Positions 16,664-24,240 of a stretch of DNA of 64,000 nt are shown piece after piece (the stretch's first letter is position 1; each line of letters opens with the position of its first letter). Origin of the DNA: an uncultured Lachnospiraceae bacterium (GTDB lineage: Bacteria; Bacillota; Clostridia; Lachnospirales; Lachnospiraceae). The notes under the pieces are model-generated. The model made no database searches, had not been told where the DNA came from, and saw only the letters and a list, made by a program, of their open reading frames with translations. The translations under genes were made by a program, and so were the position numbers. The stretch spans positions 1 through 64,000 of the forward strand of contig CANBFE010000009.1 in the NCBI GenBank assembly GCA_947367855.1. Direction: 5' to 3'.

Positions 16664-17230
16664 CTACCCCTTGCAGATTTCCGCATAGATAGCCTTGATA
16701 ACTTCTGCGTCATAAAGGGCGTTGTGCTTCTCCCCCTCAATCTGCTGTCCGCACAGTTCAGAAACAATGTCCTCTCTGCTCTTATCAAATGCTTCTCTGT
16801 CAGAAATGCCATAATGCCTTGCAATGTCCTGATTGATGTCGTGACAAGCCGCTGACACATTTCCCGGCAAGTCAAACGCACCGCCGAAAATGTCAATCAA
16901 CAGAACAAAGTCATAATGGCTCACATCAGACACAAATTGAACACTATCAAACTGTTTCAGCCACTCGCCCAACTCATACCGAATATCCGCTTTACTGCCA
17001 AGAACAACCGTTGTGTTGCTGTCCTCTCCAAGCCTTGCGGCAAGGGTATCATTTCCGGCAAGAATGGTATGTTTCAGCACGTTTTCCCTTATCCAATCGT
17101 CACACTGGAATACATTGTAATCTGTAAACTCTGCATAAAACCGCTGTCCGTTATCCGCCACAATGCCGATACTGACAAGGGTTGTGTCCTTATGCAATCC
17201 GGTAAATTCTGTATCAAAAAATAATTTCAT
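16664..17230 (-). CDS. DEDD-type 3'-5' exonuclease
   Basis: 188 residues. Exo I motif FFDTEFTGL at ~4-12 (Asp, Glu metal ligands), Exo II SDVSHYDFVLL near 100, and Exo III HNALYDAEVIKAIY near 170 (His/Asp). This is the RNase T/DnaQ fold acting on DNA or RNA 3' ends. Start ATG 17230 after TTGGAGAAACATA. It is an enzyme gene embedded in the head module between capsid and connector, likely a moron. Confidence 0.85.
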   Translation of the reverse strand: MKLFFDTEFTGLHKDTTLVSIGIVADNGQRFYAEFTDYNVFQCDDWIRENVLKHTILAGNDTLAARLGEDSNTTVVLGSKADIRYELGEWLKQFDSVQFVSDVSHYDFVLLIDIFGGAFDLPGNVSAACHDINQDIARHYGISDREAFDKSREDIVSELCGQQIEGEKHNALYDAEVIKAIYAEICKG

Positions 17231-17291
17231 TATGTTTCTCCAATCCGGTTTCCGGCATGAAATAATTAACATATCCCATGCCGGTTCCTCC

Positions 17292-17552
17292 TTACTCTGT
17301 CAAAGGTGCTTCACTGGCCTTTCTGCCCCTCTTGCCCTCACCTTTCAGCGCGGCAAGTTCTGATTCCAGTTCAGCGATACGCTTGTTGGCGGCTTCCAGT
17401 TCGCTTTTCAGCGTGTGGTTGGACTTCACGCCCTGCTCCAGGACAGTGCCGTCCTCGCCAATCACGCTGTAACCGTCTGCCAGATACTTTTCTTTTTCGA
17501 TGGAGGGAACCAGACGCTCCCGATTCCCCCTTAAAACTCTGATTGTGTCCAT
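17292..17552 (-). CDS. Small head-module protein, coiled-coil C-terminus (86 aa)
   Basis: N-terminal MDTIRVLRGNRERLVPSIEKEKYLADGY-type strand-rich part, then a Glu/Leu/Ala coiled coil and a Lys/Arg tail. It directly follows the capsid gene, where Firmicutes phages often encode a small head protein. Function unknown. Confidence 0.62.
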   Translation of the reverse strand: MDTIRVLRGNRERLVPSIEKEKYLADGYSVIGEDGTVLEQGVKSNHTLKSELEAANKRIAELESELAALKGEGKRGRKASEAPLTE

Positions 17553-17562
17553 GCGTACCTCC

Positions 17563-18462
17563 TTATGCCGCTGCTTCCGTCACATACTGTAATCCATGGA
17601 TGCGCTTATTCAGGATGAATGCGTCTCCATAGGATTCCTCGAAGTACACCCACTTGCCTTCCGTGGTTGCCCCCGGCGGGTCAAGCTTCACGAATTCGTA
17701 CTTCTCCGGCGTAATCACACAGGACGGGTGGGCAAGGAACATCTGAATTTGCTTTGCGCTTGCTCCGGCAGTATAGCCCGTGGAGAAATCATACACGGTC
17801 TTCATCAGTTCGCTTGGCACCTTCTCAATGGACACGGAATCAATGTTGGCAATCATCCTCGCAATCCTGCCATCATTGTTCGTGACCATCATCTGCCGGG
17901 CGATTCCCTCCGCGGATTTCAGAATCTTGTCAACCGCCGGGGTAACATACAGCAGCCGCCCGGTCGCCGGAACCCTATTCTCGTCCATATCCATCATCAG
18001 CGTGTCGAACACTTCCAGGATATTCTCCGTGGTAAGCGCCTGCTCTGTGACTGTGCCGCCTGCCTCAATCCAGTCCGCATACAGTTTGGATACCAGATAT
18101 GCGTCCATCTCCGGGAATTTCTTTTCCTCGTTAAATGTCTGCGTGATATTCGCGATGGATGCCACCTGGTTCGTTTCGTCGATATCCAGGGGATGCACAA
18201 GGGTCTTCCACTTTCTGTGGAATTTCAGTTCCTTTGTCTCCCAGTCATTGCTGAAATTGCGCTGGGTGTCGCCGATGGTGTCCCTATCGGCATCCGTCCG
18301 TCCAGTGGTTGACAGGATGGGGATTTTGATGGTCTTTGCGTCAACCCATCTGTACCTGCGGTCATTCTCCGCGCTTCTGAGGGCTGCAAAGTGCAGCACA
18401 TAGGGATATGCATTGGCAAGTTCCCGGCTGTATTCCACTGCATAGTTTAATGCTTCTGCCAT
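17563..18462 (-). CDS. Major capsid protein
   Basis: 299 residues starting MAEALNYAVEYSRELANAYPYVLHF after AGAGGAGACTAACAC. The central helix-rich region (GLPATGRLLYVTP-like VPATGRLLYVTPAVDKIL) and a late LDPPG loop match capsid proteins placed after GP20-type scaffolds. Position after the scaffold supports the call. Confidence 0.88.
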   Translation of the reverse strand: MAEALNYAVEYSRELANAYPYVLHFAALRSAENDRRYRWVDAKTIKIPILSTTGRTDADRDTIGDTQRNFSNDWETKELKFHRKWKTLVHPLDIDETNQVASIANITQTFNEEKKFPEMDAYLVSKLYADWIEAGGTVTEQALTTENILEVFDTLMMDMDENRVPATGRLLYVTPAVDKILKSAEGIARQMMVTNNDGRIARMIANIDSVSIEKVPSELMKTVYDFSTGYTAGASAKQIQMFLAHPSCVITPEKYEFVKLDPPGATTEGKWVYFEESYGDAFILNKRIHGLQYVTEAAA

Positions 18463-18465
18463 GTG

Positions 18466-19116
18466 TTAGTCTCCTCTCTTAACTTCCCTTATCGGGGTGA
18501 ATCCGAAATTGAAAGTGGGCTTGTCATCGCCCCCTGCGGGCTTTCCGGTAGTGGGAGCCGTGAACTGGCCTTTTGGCGCACTTTCGGCGGCTTTCTGCTT
18601 GGCTTCGGCTTCTGCCTTTTCGGATTCGGTCTGATAGAAGTGGTCTTTTTCATTCTCCTTTGCCAGATAGTCCGACAGTCCCATAAATGCGCCGTCCTTC
18701 CACTTCAAGCCATCCTCGCCCATGATGTCACGCATGAGAGAATCCCTTGTCCGATCGGACTTGATTTCCAGCTTGTCAAACTCTCCTTTGAGGTAATCCC
18801 GCTGGTCACGTTGAAGAATCTTCGCCGCAGCGTCTTTTTCCGCCTTTTCGGCCCGCTCTTTCCAGTCAGCAATATCTTTGTTCAGCTTCTCGACGTCAAC
18901 GCCGTCAAATCCCTTGATGGTTTCCTGGGCGTCATCATACTGCTTCTGCAAATTGTCACGCTCGCCCTCGGCTTTCTCCGTCTTTTTGACCTGATTGTTG
19001 TAATCATTGATTGTACGGTAGTTATCCGTGACAGCCGCATTGATTGTCTTAAGCTGTTCCTCCGACACTTCCACTCCTGCGCCTTTCAGAATCTGTTCAA
19101 TGTTCTGCATTTTCAT
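18466..19116 (-). CDS. Capsid scaffolding protein (GP20-like)
   Basis: 216 residues. Starts MKMQNIEQILKGAGVEVSEEQ, then a long Lys/Glu/Asp coiled coil (~35-110), a DRTRDSLMRDIMGEDGLKWKDG region and a Pro/Gly/Lys tail. This is the phage minor structural protein GP20 pattern. It is three bases upstream of the capsid gene and directly follows the tRNA block. Confidence 0.88.
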   Translation of the reverse strand: MKMQNIEQILKGAGVEVSEEQLKTINAAVTDNYRTINDYNNQVKKTEKAEGERDNLQKQYDDAQETIKGFDGVDVEKLNKDIADWKERAEKAEKDAAAKILQRDQRDYLKGEFDKLEIKSDRTRDSLMRDIMGEDGLKWKDGAFMGLSDYLAKENEKDHFYQTESEKAEAEAKQKAAESAPKGQFTAPTTGKPAGGDDKPTFNFGFTPIREVKRGD

Positions 19117-19199
19117 AGTTTCGTATCCTCCTTAACGACATTTTTTTAACCGCTCGTCAGCGGTGATGGATTTAGGCAAATAAACCTTTGCCGGGGTAG

Positions 19200-19291
19200 C
19201 GCCAACGGTAGGATTCGAACCCACAGACCATGTTCTCCATGGCACATCAGTTTTCAAGACTGCGCCCTTATAACCATTTGGGTACGTTGGC
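19200..19291 (-). tRNA. tRNA-Ser (anticodon TGA)
   Basis: 92 nt. Acceptor stem GCCAACG/CGTTGGC with discriminator G, anticodon loop CTTGAAA giving TGA, a long variable arm with a CCATG/CATGG stem typical of serine tRNAs, and T-arm GGGTTCGAATCC. No CCA is encoded. It lies between the terminator at 19453 and the scaffold gene and is probably transcribed with the phage late genes. Confidence 0.92.
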
Positions 19292-19355
19292 AGGGAGTGC
19301 GCCCACCCACAAGGTGCAGACGCTTGATAGGGAAATGTGGGGATTTCTCCCCAAA

Positions 19356-19407
19356 TGCATCCGTGCGGAACTGAACCGCCTTTACAGCACCATTACTGAC
19401 GGATGCA
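19356..19407 (-). ncRNA. tRNA-like element without an anticodon arm
   Basis: 52 nt. An 8-bp acceptor-like stem (TGCATCCG/CGGATGCA) and a T-arm (GCGG TTCAGTT CCGC) are present, but only ~19 nt separate them, too few for D and anticodon arms. It could be a deleted tRNA or a minimal tRNA-like structure. The region 19292-19531 otherwise holds only this element and the terminator. Confidence 0.6.
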
Positions 19408-19452
19408 CCCTCTTAGGAGGGTTAGGAAATTTATCGAAAATTAGATAATGTC

Positions 19453-19496
19453 AAAATAAAAATGCCAGCAAACACGATTTCTCGTATCTACTGGCA
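19453..19496 (-). terminator. Rho-independent terminator
   Basis: TGCCAG/CTGGCA outer stem with an inner ACGA/TCGT pair and a TTTTTATTTT tail; ends the Lar/KTR gene unit before the tRNA block. Confidence 0.78.
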
Positions 19497-19531
19497 CTGC
19501 AACTTTGTGACTGGCACTAAACTATATTCAC

Positions 19532-19813
19532 TTAATATTCATATGGAATAGGCGGCAAGCAGTCTCCCAATTCGCCTTTCATCATTTTTTCAAGGTGTTG
19601 CAACCGCTCAATCAGCACTCCCAAACTCTCTACATTGTCAAAATGCAATACCGTATCCGTTTCCTCCGGCTTGAAATCCTGTGTATATTCTCCGATAGTA
19701 TGTGTTCCTTTATTCTGCAAAGAAACGCATCCGCTTGACAAATCTTCCCTCACAAGCGGAGTTATCAAAATATCACCCGTTCCAAACCTTGCTACTGCCT
19801 TTCCCTCAATCAT
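19532..19813 (-). CDS. Hypothetical phage protein (93 aa)
   Basis: Starts MIEGKAVARFGTGDILITPLVRED; beta-rich N-terminus and helical C-terminus. Overlaps the KTR gene by eight bases. No known domain. Confidence 0.65.
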   Translation of the reverse strand: MIEGKAVARFGTGDILITPLVREDLSSGCVSLQNKGTHTIGEYTQDFKPEETDTVLHFDNVESLGVLIERLQHLEKMMKGELGDCLPPIPYEY

Positions 19814-19970
19814 CTTTCACTACCTCCATATCCTTAATGTCCACCACGCTCTCCCTCTTGCACTTCGGGCAGAACACAATGAGGTTTTTCGCCTCGGTGT
19901 CCGGCCTGATTTTCGTCCGGGTCTTTCCTCCGCATATGGGGCAGAGTACCCATTGGTATTGTGATTTCAT
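19806..19970 (-). CDS. Cysteine-rich KTR protein
   Basis: 54 residues with WVLCPICGGKTRTKIRPDT, then FCPKCKRESVVDI: the PF14205 cysteine-rich KTR pattern with a CPxC-GxKTR and FCPKCK pair forming a likely zinc ribbon. ATG overlaps the Lar TGA. KTR proteins are widespread in Clostridia mobile elements; role unknown. Confidence 0.8.
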   Translation of the reverse strand: MKSQYQWVLCPICGGKTRTKIRPDTEAKNLIVFCPKCKRESVVDIKDMEVVKDD

Positions 19971-20200
19971 ACTCGCTTGTTCCATTCCTCAACAGCTCTC
20001 TTTCTGTCATCATACAAAGGATTTATGCCGCCACTATCAGTCAAGGAAAATTCGACTTTATACTGTTTTGGCAGTTTTGCCCCGCAATCCTCACACTCTA
20101 TTTCAAAGTTAAATCCAACCCCATGATGTGAAGATGAATTGCTGACTGTATTAAACACCGCTTTTCCACCACAAAATGGACACGCTTTCAATTCTTCCAT
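19967..20200 (-). CDS. Lar-like restriction alleviation protein
   Basis: 77 residues: ELKACPFCGGKAVF near the start, ECEDCG in the middle and RAVEEWNKRV at the end match the Lar-like family (PF14354), a Cys4 zinc-ribbon protein. E. coli Rac Lar alleviates type I restriction. Expressed from the GGTACAA-class promoter at 20242. Confidence 0.8.
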   Translation of the reverse strand: MEELKACPFCGGKAVFNTVSNSSSHHGVGFNFEIECEDCGAKLPKQYKVEFSLTDSGGINPLYDDRKRAVEEWNKRV

Positions 20201-20241
20201 TTCCCTATCCCTCCCGATTTCCTAATGCCTTTTATGCTTAT

Positions 20242-20275
20242 ATTGTACCGCAGTTTGGCGGGGTAGTTGTACCAA
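20242..20275 (-). promoter_or_regulatory. GGTACAA-class phage promoter (copy 3)
   Basis: TTGGTA at 20270-20275, 22-base gap, TACAAT at 20242-20247, 42 bases before the Lar-like start. The -10 is itself part of a second GGTACAATAT repeat. Confidence 0.7.
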
Positions 20276-20283
20276 ATTAAAGG

Positions 20284-20691
20284 CTATTTTACATCATCAA
20301 TGCTAAATACAATCCCTCTGCAATAAGGCTCTCCGTCCTCGTAAATCATAAAGATTTCGTGCGGTATCTCGGTTTCATAAGTCCATGTAATCATGTTGCC
20401 GTTTTCGTCCTCGTCTCTATCCCATACAGCATTTATACAGTTGCTATAATTATCAAATGCGGAACGGTCTGTTTCATCCTGGCATACTTCCGTTTTGTTG
20501 AAATAAACCTTTCCGCCATCAAAACAACCTCCCTCATCCTGAATTGAACCCTCAAATTCCATAAGGTCATCAGAACAACCGTAAACGATGACAAAACCAT
20601 TTTCTTTCGCCGTTTCAATTTCTTCTTTGGTAAACTGCGGATAACCGTATTCTTTTCCGCTGATTGACTTTGCAAATTCTTTAATATCCAT
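20284..20691 (-). CDS. Conserved hypothetical phage protein (135 aa)
   Basis: Starts MDIKEFAKSISGKEYGYPQFTKEE; contains GFVIVYGCSDDLMEFEGSI, CFDGGKVYFN and TETEIPHEIFMIYEDGEPYCRGIVF. I recall similar proteins in many Clostridia phages, with no assigned function. It ends before copy 3 of the promoter and follows the tRNA-like block. Confidence 0.7.
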   Translation of the reverse strand: MDIKEFAKSISGKEYGYPQFTKEEIETAKENGFVIVYGCSDDLMEFEGSIQDEGGCFDGGKVYFNKTEVCQDETDRSAFDNYSNCINAVWDRDEDENGNMITWTYETEIPHEIFMIYEDGEPYCRGIVFSIDDVK

Positions 20692-20808
20692 TCACATATC
20701 CTCCCTTTTGCAGTTTCCGACAGGGGAAAACTCCCCTATCAGAGTTATTTTGTTTTCGACAGGGCAGTGACCGCTTTCTTCTGTCTAGCGTAGAGCGACT
20801 ACGCATAA

Positions 20809-20884
20809 TCTGCATACCGGAATCGAACCGATAATAGTACGGAATCGCTTTTGAATATTATTGACCGTTTTCTCCCAATGCAGA
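20809..20884 (-). ncRNA. Degenerate tRNA-like element
   Basis: A 7-bp acceptor (TCTGCAT/ATGCAGA) and a good T-arm (ATCGG TTCGATT CCGGT) enclose ~45 nt in which no standard D or anticodon arm folds. ACGG/CCGT and AATAATA/TATTAT pairings interleave like a pseudoknot. Probably a decayed or unusual tRNA. Confidence 0.5.
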
Positions 20885-20940
20885 ACCCCTTTCAGTTCAG
20901 TTTGATGTGTGTTGGCAAGAAAGGATAACAACGACACACA

Positions 20941-21012
20941 CCCTGCGGCCGGGAGTCGAACCCAGCTATTCCCGGTACTCAACCGTAGCATTGCCAATTA
21001 TGCTATCGCAGG
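20941..21012 (-). tRNA. tRNA-like gene, anticodon uncertain
   Basis: 72 nt. Acceptor CCTGCGA/CCGCAGG (six pairs), D-arm GCAT/ATGC around AATTGGCA, T-arm CTGGG TTCGACT CCCGG. The anticodon arm is poor: either loop TTGAGTA (anticodon GAG) with three good pairs, or CGGT/ACCG with a five-base loop. Not a clean functional tRNA. The rest of 20692-21336 shows short hairpins but no gene I can support. Confidence 0.55.
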
Positions 21013-21264
21013 TACTTTTGCAAAAGTAATGGTCTTTCCCACCGTCAGAACCGAATAGACCCACACAGCTCACGGTTCTATAGTCTGCTTCCTATAAGTC
21101 GCCGCCGTCCATCACGGATTTTACCCGTGTCGCTCTTTCAGACCTCTTCCACTGTCCATTTTCTGTCTGCAAGGACTGTGCAGGGAAAATTATTACCATT
21201 TGATTGATTTTCTTCCCTTTGTCGAGTGGTTTGAAATCAATGAAAGTCAACACCTCGTATTTTT

Positions 21265-21298
21265 ATAATAACATGATTTCAAAAATTATTTGTACCAA
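21265..21298 (-). promoter_or_regulatory. GGTACAA-class phage promoter (copy 4)
   Basis: TTGGTA at 21293-21298, 22-base gap, TATTAT at 21265-21270, upstream of the tRNA-like block. Confidence 0.65.
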
Positions 21299-21304
21299 CT
21301 TAAA

Positions 21305-21336
21305 GCAAAAGAGCGGCATCACTACCGCCCTTTTTC
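21305..21336 (-). terminator. Terminator of the 21337 gene
   Basis: GGGCGGTAGTGATGCCGCTC hairpin followed by TTTTGCTTT, which leads straight into promoter copy 4. Confidence 0.75.
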
Positions 21337-21780
21337 TTACTTCATTGATTCTTTCATGCTCTTTACATGCTTATCGACAACCTCACGTTCCTCCCGAAAA
21401 TCGCAGTCGCGGTGTATGTCAAACAGCAAATCGCAGATTTCCGACATCAGTTTTTCAAGAGCGTCAGTCACTTTTTCCCGGTGGACTGCAGATCCATCCC
21501 TAGCATACTCTTTCTTGCACCACAGATATTTGTCGTACAGTTCGTTGATGTTCCGGTCAAACCGTGCGTCTGCCCTACGCTCCATGGTCCTTGTCTTGCC
21601 CGGCATCATCTCTTCTTTCACTTCATGGTATGCGCCCTCTGTGAATCCCATATACTTCACATATTTAAGGTCTTTGTACATGTCCACGAACTTCATGGCA
21701 TTGTCTATGTTTGTGGGAGAGAATCCCTTTTCTGCTATCTCATGGAGTTCTTTCTCAATCCGTTCCATCAGCTTATGCAT
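21337..21780 (-). CDS. Hypothetical protein, last gene of the virion-like cassette (147 aa)
   Basis: All-helical, charged protein (MHKLMERIEKELHEIAEKG ... KTRTMERRADARFDRNINELYDKYLW). No domain known to me. It overlaps the upstream 78-aa gene by eight bases and ends at a terminator, so it closes the operon from 24144. Confidence 0.65.
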   Translation of the reverse strand: MHKLMERIEKELHEIAEKGFSPTNIDNAMKFVDMYKDLKYVKYMGFTEGAYHEVKEEMMPGKTRTMERRADARFDRNINELYDKYLWCKKEYARDGSAVHREKVTDALEKLMSEICDLLFDIHRDCDFREEREVVDKHVKSMKESMK

Positions 21781-22009
21781 TGTCCAATCTCCTTTCCAGT
21801 TGCTCCAACTTATTCAATATCGCTTCAAGCGTCCTATCCTGCCCGTCAAGGCGCTTTCCTATCTCAGATAGTAAATAGGACGCTTGCTTGTCGTTTGCCG
21901 CTCCTACGTCATTCTGGGCGCTCTGGGAGCGGTTTTCGAGTAGGTTCTCGTATCCAAGCATGAACGAAGCCACACCAAGAATGTCAGCCCACTTTATGCC
22001 CTCATTCAT
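21773..22009 (-). CDS. Hypothetical protein with C-terminal coiled coil (78 aa)
   Basis: Starts MNEGIKWADILGVASFMLGYENLLENRSQS; the last 30 residues are a coiled coil (LDGQDRTLEAILNKLEQLERRL). Its ATG overlaps the TAA of the jelly-roll-like gene. I recall the N-terminal motif recurring in gut Clostridia phages; function unknown. Confidence 0.65.
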   Translation of the reverse strand: MNEGIKWADILGVASFMLGYENLLENRSQSAQNDVGAANDKQASYLLSEIGKRLDGQDRTLEAILNKLEQLERRLDNA

Positions 22010-22410
22010 TACAGCTTAATGACTTTTAAAGCCACATTGTTAATGGTCGCCGCTGTGCCGCCCAGGACGAGTGTAAGAGTAGAGCCGCCGGAGCAACCGC
22101 AAGACTGCCGGACAAGTGCGGTGATAGGGAGTGCAACAGTTCCGGCCGCTGCCGCCGTTGCAGACGCTACCGCCCCGGGAACCGCCACACCGTCACGAAG
22201 CAGAGTTACCGTTACAGTGCCGGCTGCCGCCGCTGTGGCTGTAATGGACGCGTCCACGTCATAATACCCTTCTCTGTCAATTACAATGCCGTTTCCGTTC
22301 AGATTCACACCGCACCCAAAACGCCGGATAATGGAGCCGAGGGAAAGTACACTCCCAATCTGCAATTCCTGTGCGCCCTGATTTGCTGTGTATATAGCCG
22401 CTTTTGCCAT
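22009..22410 (-). CDS. Jelly-roll (TNF/BclA-like) surface protein, putative decoration
   Basis: 133 residues: beta-rich with Ala/Thr/Val/Gly repeats (ATAAAAGTVTVTLLRDGVAV, then a near-copy), GYYDVDASI and a CGCSGGSTLTLVL segment, recalling TNF-like/BclA C-terminal trimeric jelly rolls. Such folds serve as capsid decorations or spikes. The GYYDV motif fits; assignment by pattern only. Confidence 0.6.
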   Translation of the reverse strand: MAKAAIYTANQGAQELQIGSVLSLGSIIRRFGCGVNLNGNGIVIDREGYYDVDASITATAAAAGTVTVTLLRDGVAVPGAVASATAAAAGTVALPITALVRQSCGCSGGSTLTLVLGGTAATINNVALKVIKL

Positions 22411-22521
22411 GATATATTTTCTCCTTTCAATATTTTCATGAGTTTACGAAATGATATATAAAACGGAGCAGCTGATTGATTCAGCCACCCCGCCTTTCTC
22501 CCCGGTCAGAGTGACCAATGA

Positions 22522-23169
22522 TTAGATGTTGCCGCTTCCGCAGCACCTTCCGCAGCCGTCACCGCATCCATAGCCGCCCCCGAAGAACGGGTTGCAGTTG
22601 GTGGAATAGGTGGTCTGCAAAGGATAACGCACTACGCCGCACATAGCCTGATTGAGTTCAAGCTGCCAGATGCGTGCATCCTTTCTTGCGGCCTCCTGCT
22701 GGCAGAGCAAGTCCTTTACAGACTGCACCTGTGCAATGATAGTCGCATTGGTATCAGCAGCGTTCTTTTCCGCCAGATAACGGTTTTCAAGAACCAGCTT
22801 TTCGATACCGCAGCAACAAGCTGCTAACTGCTGTTCAAGGCTGTTGAAGTTCCGCAGGGTCTCATAGCCCAGGTTGCAAATCGCGTTGTCTGTCTGGCGT
22901 GCAATTGCACTCTGTTGGTCACTCAAACGGCCCACAGCGTTCTCCAGGTTGTTGAAGTTCATGGCGTTGCACAGACCTGCTTCTGTCACAGCCTGGCCTC
23001 TACCGTTATTCCCCCACAAACCACCGTTGGTCATCATGGGCAGTAACAGCAGTGCGAAGATCCAGAAGAATCCTCCATCTGCCCCGAACATTCCGTTGCC
23101 ATAGCAATTTCTGTTTGCGGCATTGTCACCGACTGCATATCCTACTGCAAAATCGTTAGAGCTATCCAT
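22522..23169 (-). CDS. Cysteine-rich protein with hydrophobic segment (215 aa)
   Basis: Gly/Asn-rich N-terminus, a hydrophobic stretch (FFWIFALLLLPMM) at ~34-46, a coiled coil at ~75-170 containing CCCG, and a Cys/Gly-rich tail (CGDGCGRCCG). No enzyme motif. Its place in the cassette suggests a virion or assembly component; unproven. Start after AAAGGAGAAGC. Confidence 0.65.
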   Translation of the reverse strand: MDSSNDFAVGYAVGDNAANRNCYGNGMFGADGGFFWIFALLLLPMMTNGGLWGNNGRGQAVTEAGLCNAMNFNNLENAVGRLSDQQSAIARQTDNAICNLGYETLRNFNSLEQQLAACCCGIEKLVLENRYLAEKNAADTNATIIAQVQSVKDLLCQQEAARKDARIWQLELNQAMCGVVRYPLQTTYSTNCNPFFGGGYGCGDGCGRCCGSGNI

Positions 23170-23260
23170 AGCTTCTCCTTTCTACCCCATAGCTTTTAGG
23201 GGTTAGTGGCGCACTTTCGATTTGTGCGTCAGTTTATTCTTAACACCGTCTTTGGTGGTG

Positions 23261-23554
23261 TTAGCGTAATTCTTTTAAAATATCCTCCGGATTTACTCCG
23301 TTTTTCTTACATTCCTCATAAAAAACTTGTCGAGGATCCCGTCCGCCCACCATCTGCATTACAGAATTAAGTCCAGGGTTCTGCTGCGCCGCCATCATAA
23401 GAGCCTGCTGCGGATTCTTAACGCCTTGCAGCATACCCATCATATTTTTGGCAGACTGTGCAGCCTGCTTTATCATTCCCATATTTCCCATAGGAGCCAT
23501 TGCCGGATTGGTCGCCGGGGCGCCTCCCATCATTCCCATTAAAGGATTAGCCAT
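23261..23554 (-). CDS. Met/Gly/Gln-rich hypothetical protein (97 aa)
   Basis: Low-complexity Met-Gly-Ala-Pro N-terminus (MANPLMGMMGGAP), Gln/Ala helices and a C-terminal CKKNGVNPEDILKEL. Overlaps the upstream gene by eight bases. Part of the same operon. Confidence 0.62.
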   Translation of the reverse strand: MANPLMGMMGGAPATNPAMAPMGNMGMIKQAAQSAKNMMGMLQGVKNPQQALMMAAQQNPGLNSVMQMVGGRDPRQVFYEECKKNGVNPEDILKELR

Positions 23555-24050
23555 TTTCCTCTACCCCCTTATTTGCCTTTTGTGGCTGCTTTTTCTGCGT
23601 ATTGGTAAGTTGTTCCAACTGCGCCTTTAAAGCGTCAAACTCGCTACGCTGGACGTATTGAGAGAGGTCTATTTGCGGTTGCTCTGTTGGCATTGTCCGC
23701 TGATTGATTTCAGATTCCGAAACTTCCTGAAAGAAAAATGCATGAAATTCAGGACTTCCGATTTTATCAACAGATTTAACGTAAAAATACGGCTCATTGT
23801 TATCCATCATCCAAACGGTTTGTCCCGGCTGTACAATCTGGTTCTTTGCCCCATCAACGCCGGAAACATATATCCAGTTTACATTTTGGCTCGGTGTCTG
23901 CGATTGCTGTGTCCCCTGTGCGTTCTGCCGCCCCCAGTTACCTCCCTGCTGTTGGTCGTAGAAACTCTGCATGATATTAGCTTTTCTCTGCGCATACTCC
24001 TGATCGAGCTGCGCCATCTGCTGATTCAGCATGGAATTGTTCGGATACAT
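23547..24050 (-). CDS. Gln-rich hypothetical protein with SH3-like core (167 aa)
   Basis: Gln/Asn-rich N-terminal ~55 residues, a compact beta-rich middle (NWIYVSGVDGAKNQIVQPGQTVWMMDNNEPYFYVKSVD), then a coiled coil. The ATG has a strong GGAGGAGAAAG site. Unknown function. Confidence 0.63.
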   Translation of the reverse strand: MYPNNSMLNQQMAQLDQEYAQRKANIMQSFYDQQQGGNWGRQNAQGTQQSQTPSQNVNWIYVSGVDGAKNQIVQPGQTVWMMDNNEPYFYVKSVDKIGSPEFHAFFFQEVSESEINQRTMPTEQPQIDLSQYVQRSEFDALKAQLEQLTNTQKKQPQKANKGVEENG

Positions 24051-24144
24051 CTTTCTCCTCCATTGACTTAATTGCGTCCTCTATCATCATCCCATCACTC
24101 GCGCTCTGGTAGGACGGGGTATAGTTCCAAAGATTAAAAAGCAT
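23977..24144 (-). CDS. Small hypothetical protein (55 aa)
   Basis: Starts MLFNLWNYTPSYQSASDGMM after AGGAGGCATACAG; its 3' third overlaps the next gene in another frame, so the C-terminal residues may be constrained by that gene. First gene of the virion-like cassette after the terminator at 24177. Confidence 0.5.
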   Translation of the reverse strand: MLFNLWNYTPSYQSASDGMMIEDAIKSMEEKDVSEQFHAESADGAARSGVCAEKS

Positions 24145-24176
24145 CTGTATGCCTCCTACGCCTATATTTTCGCATA

Positions 24177-24210
24177 CAAAAAAGAGACTTACCATGTCAG
24201 ATAAGCCTCT
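24177..24210 (-). terminator. Rho-independent terminator
   Basis: 9-bp stem AGAGGCTTA/TAAGTCTCT (one G-T) followed by TTTTTT, between the HTH gene and the virion-like cassette. Confidence 0.8.
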
Positions 24211-24240
24211 AAATCTTTTCAAAAGTCTCTCAAAAAACCG

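Noticed and set aside
17596..18312. 238-codon plus-strand frame inside the capsid gene
   Set aside because: Antisense shadow of the major capsid protein, with no promoter, start site or recognisable domain.
19428..19454. Promoter TTGACA ... TAAATT before the tRNA/scaffold genes
   Set aside because: The spacer is only 15 bases and the -35 lies in the terminator tail; too weak to list.
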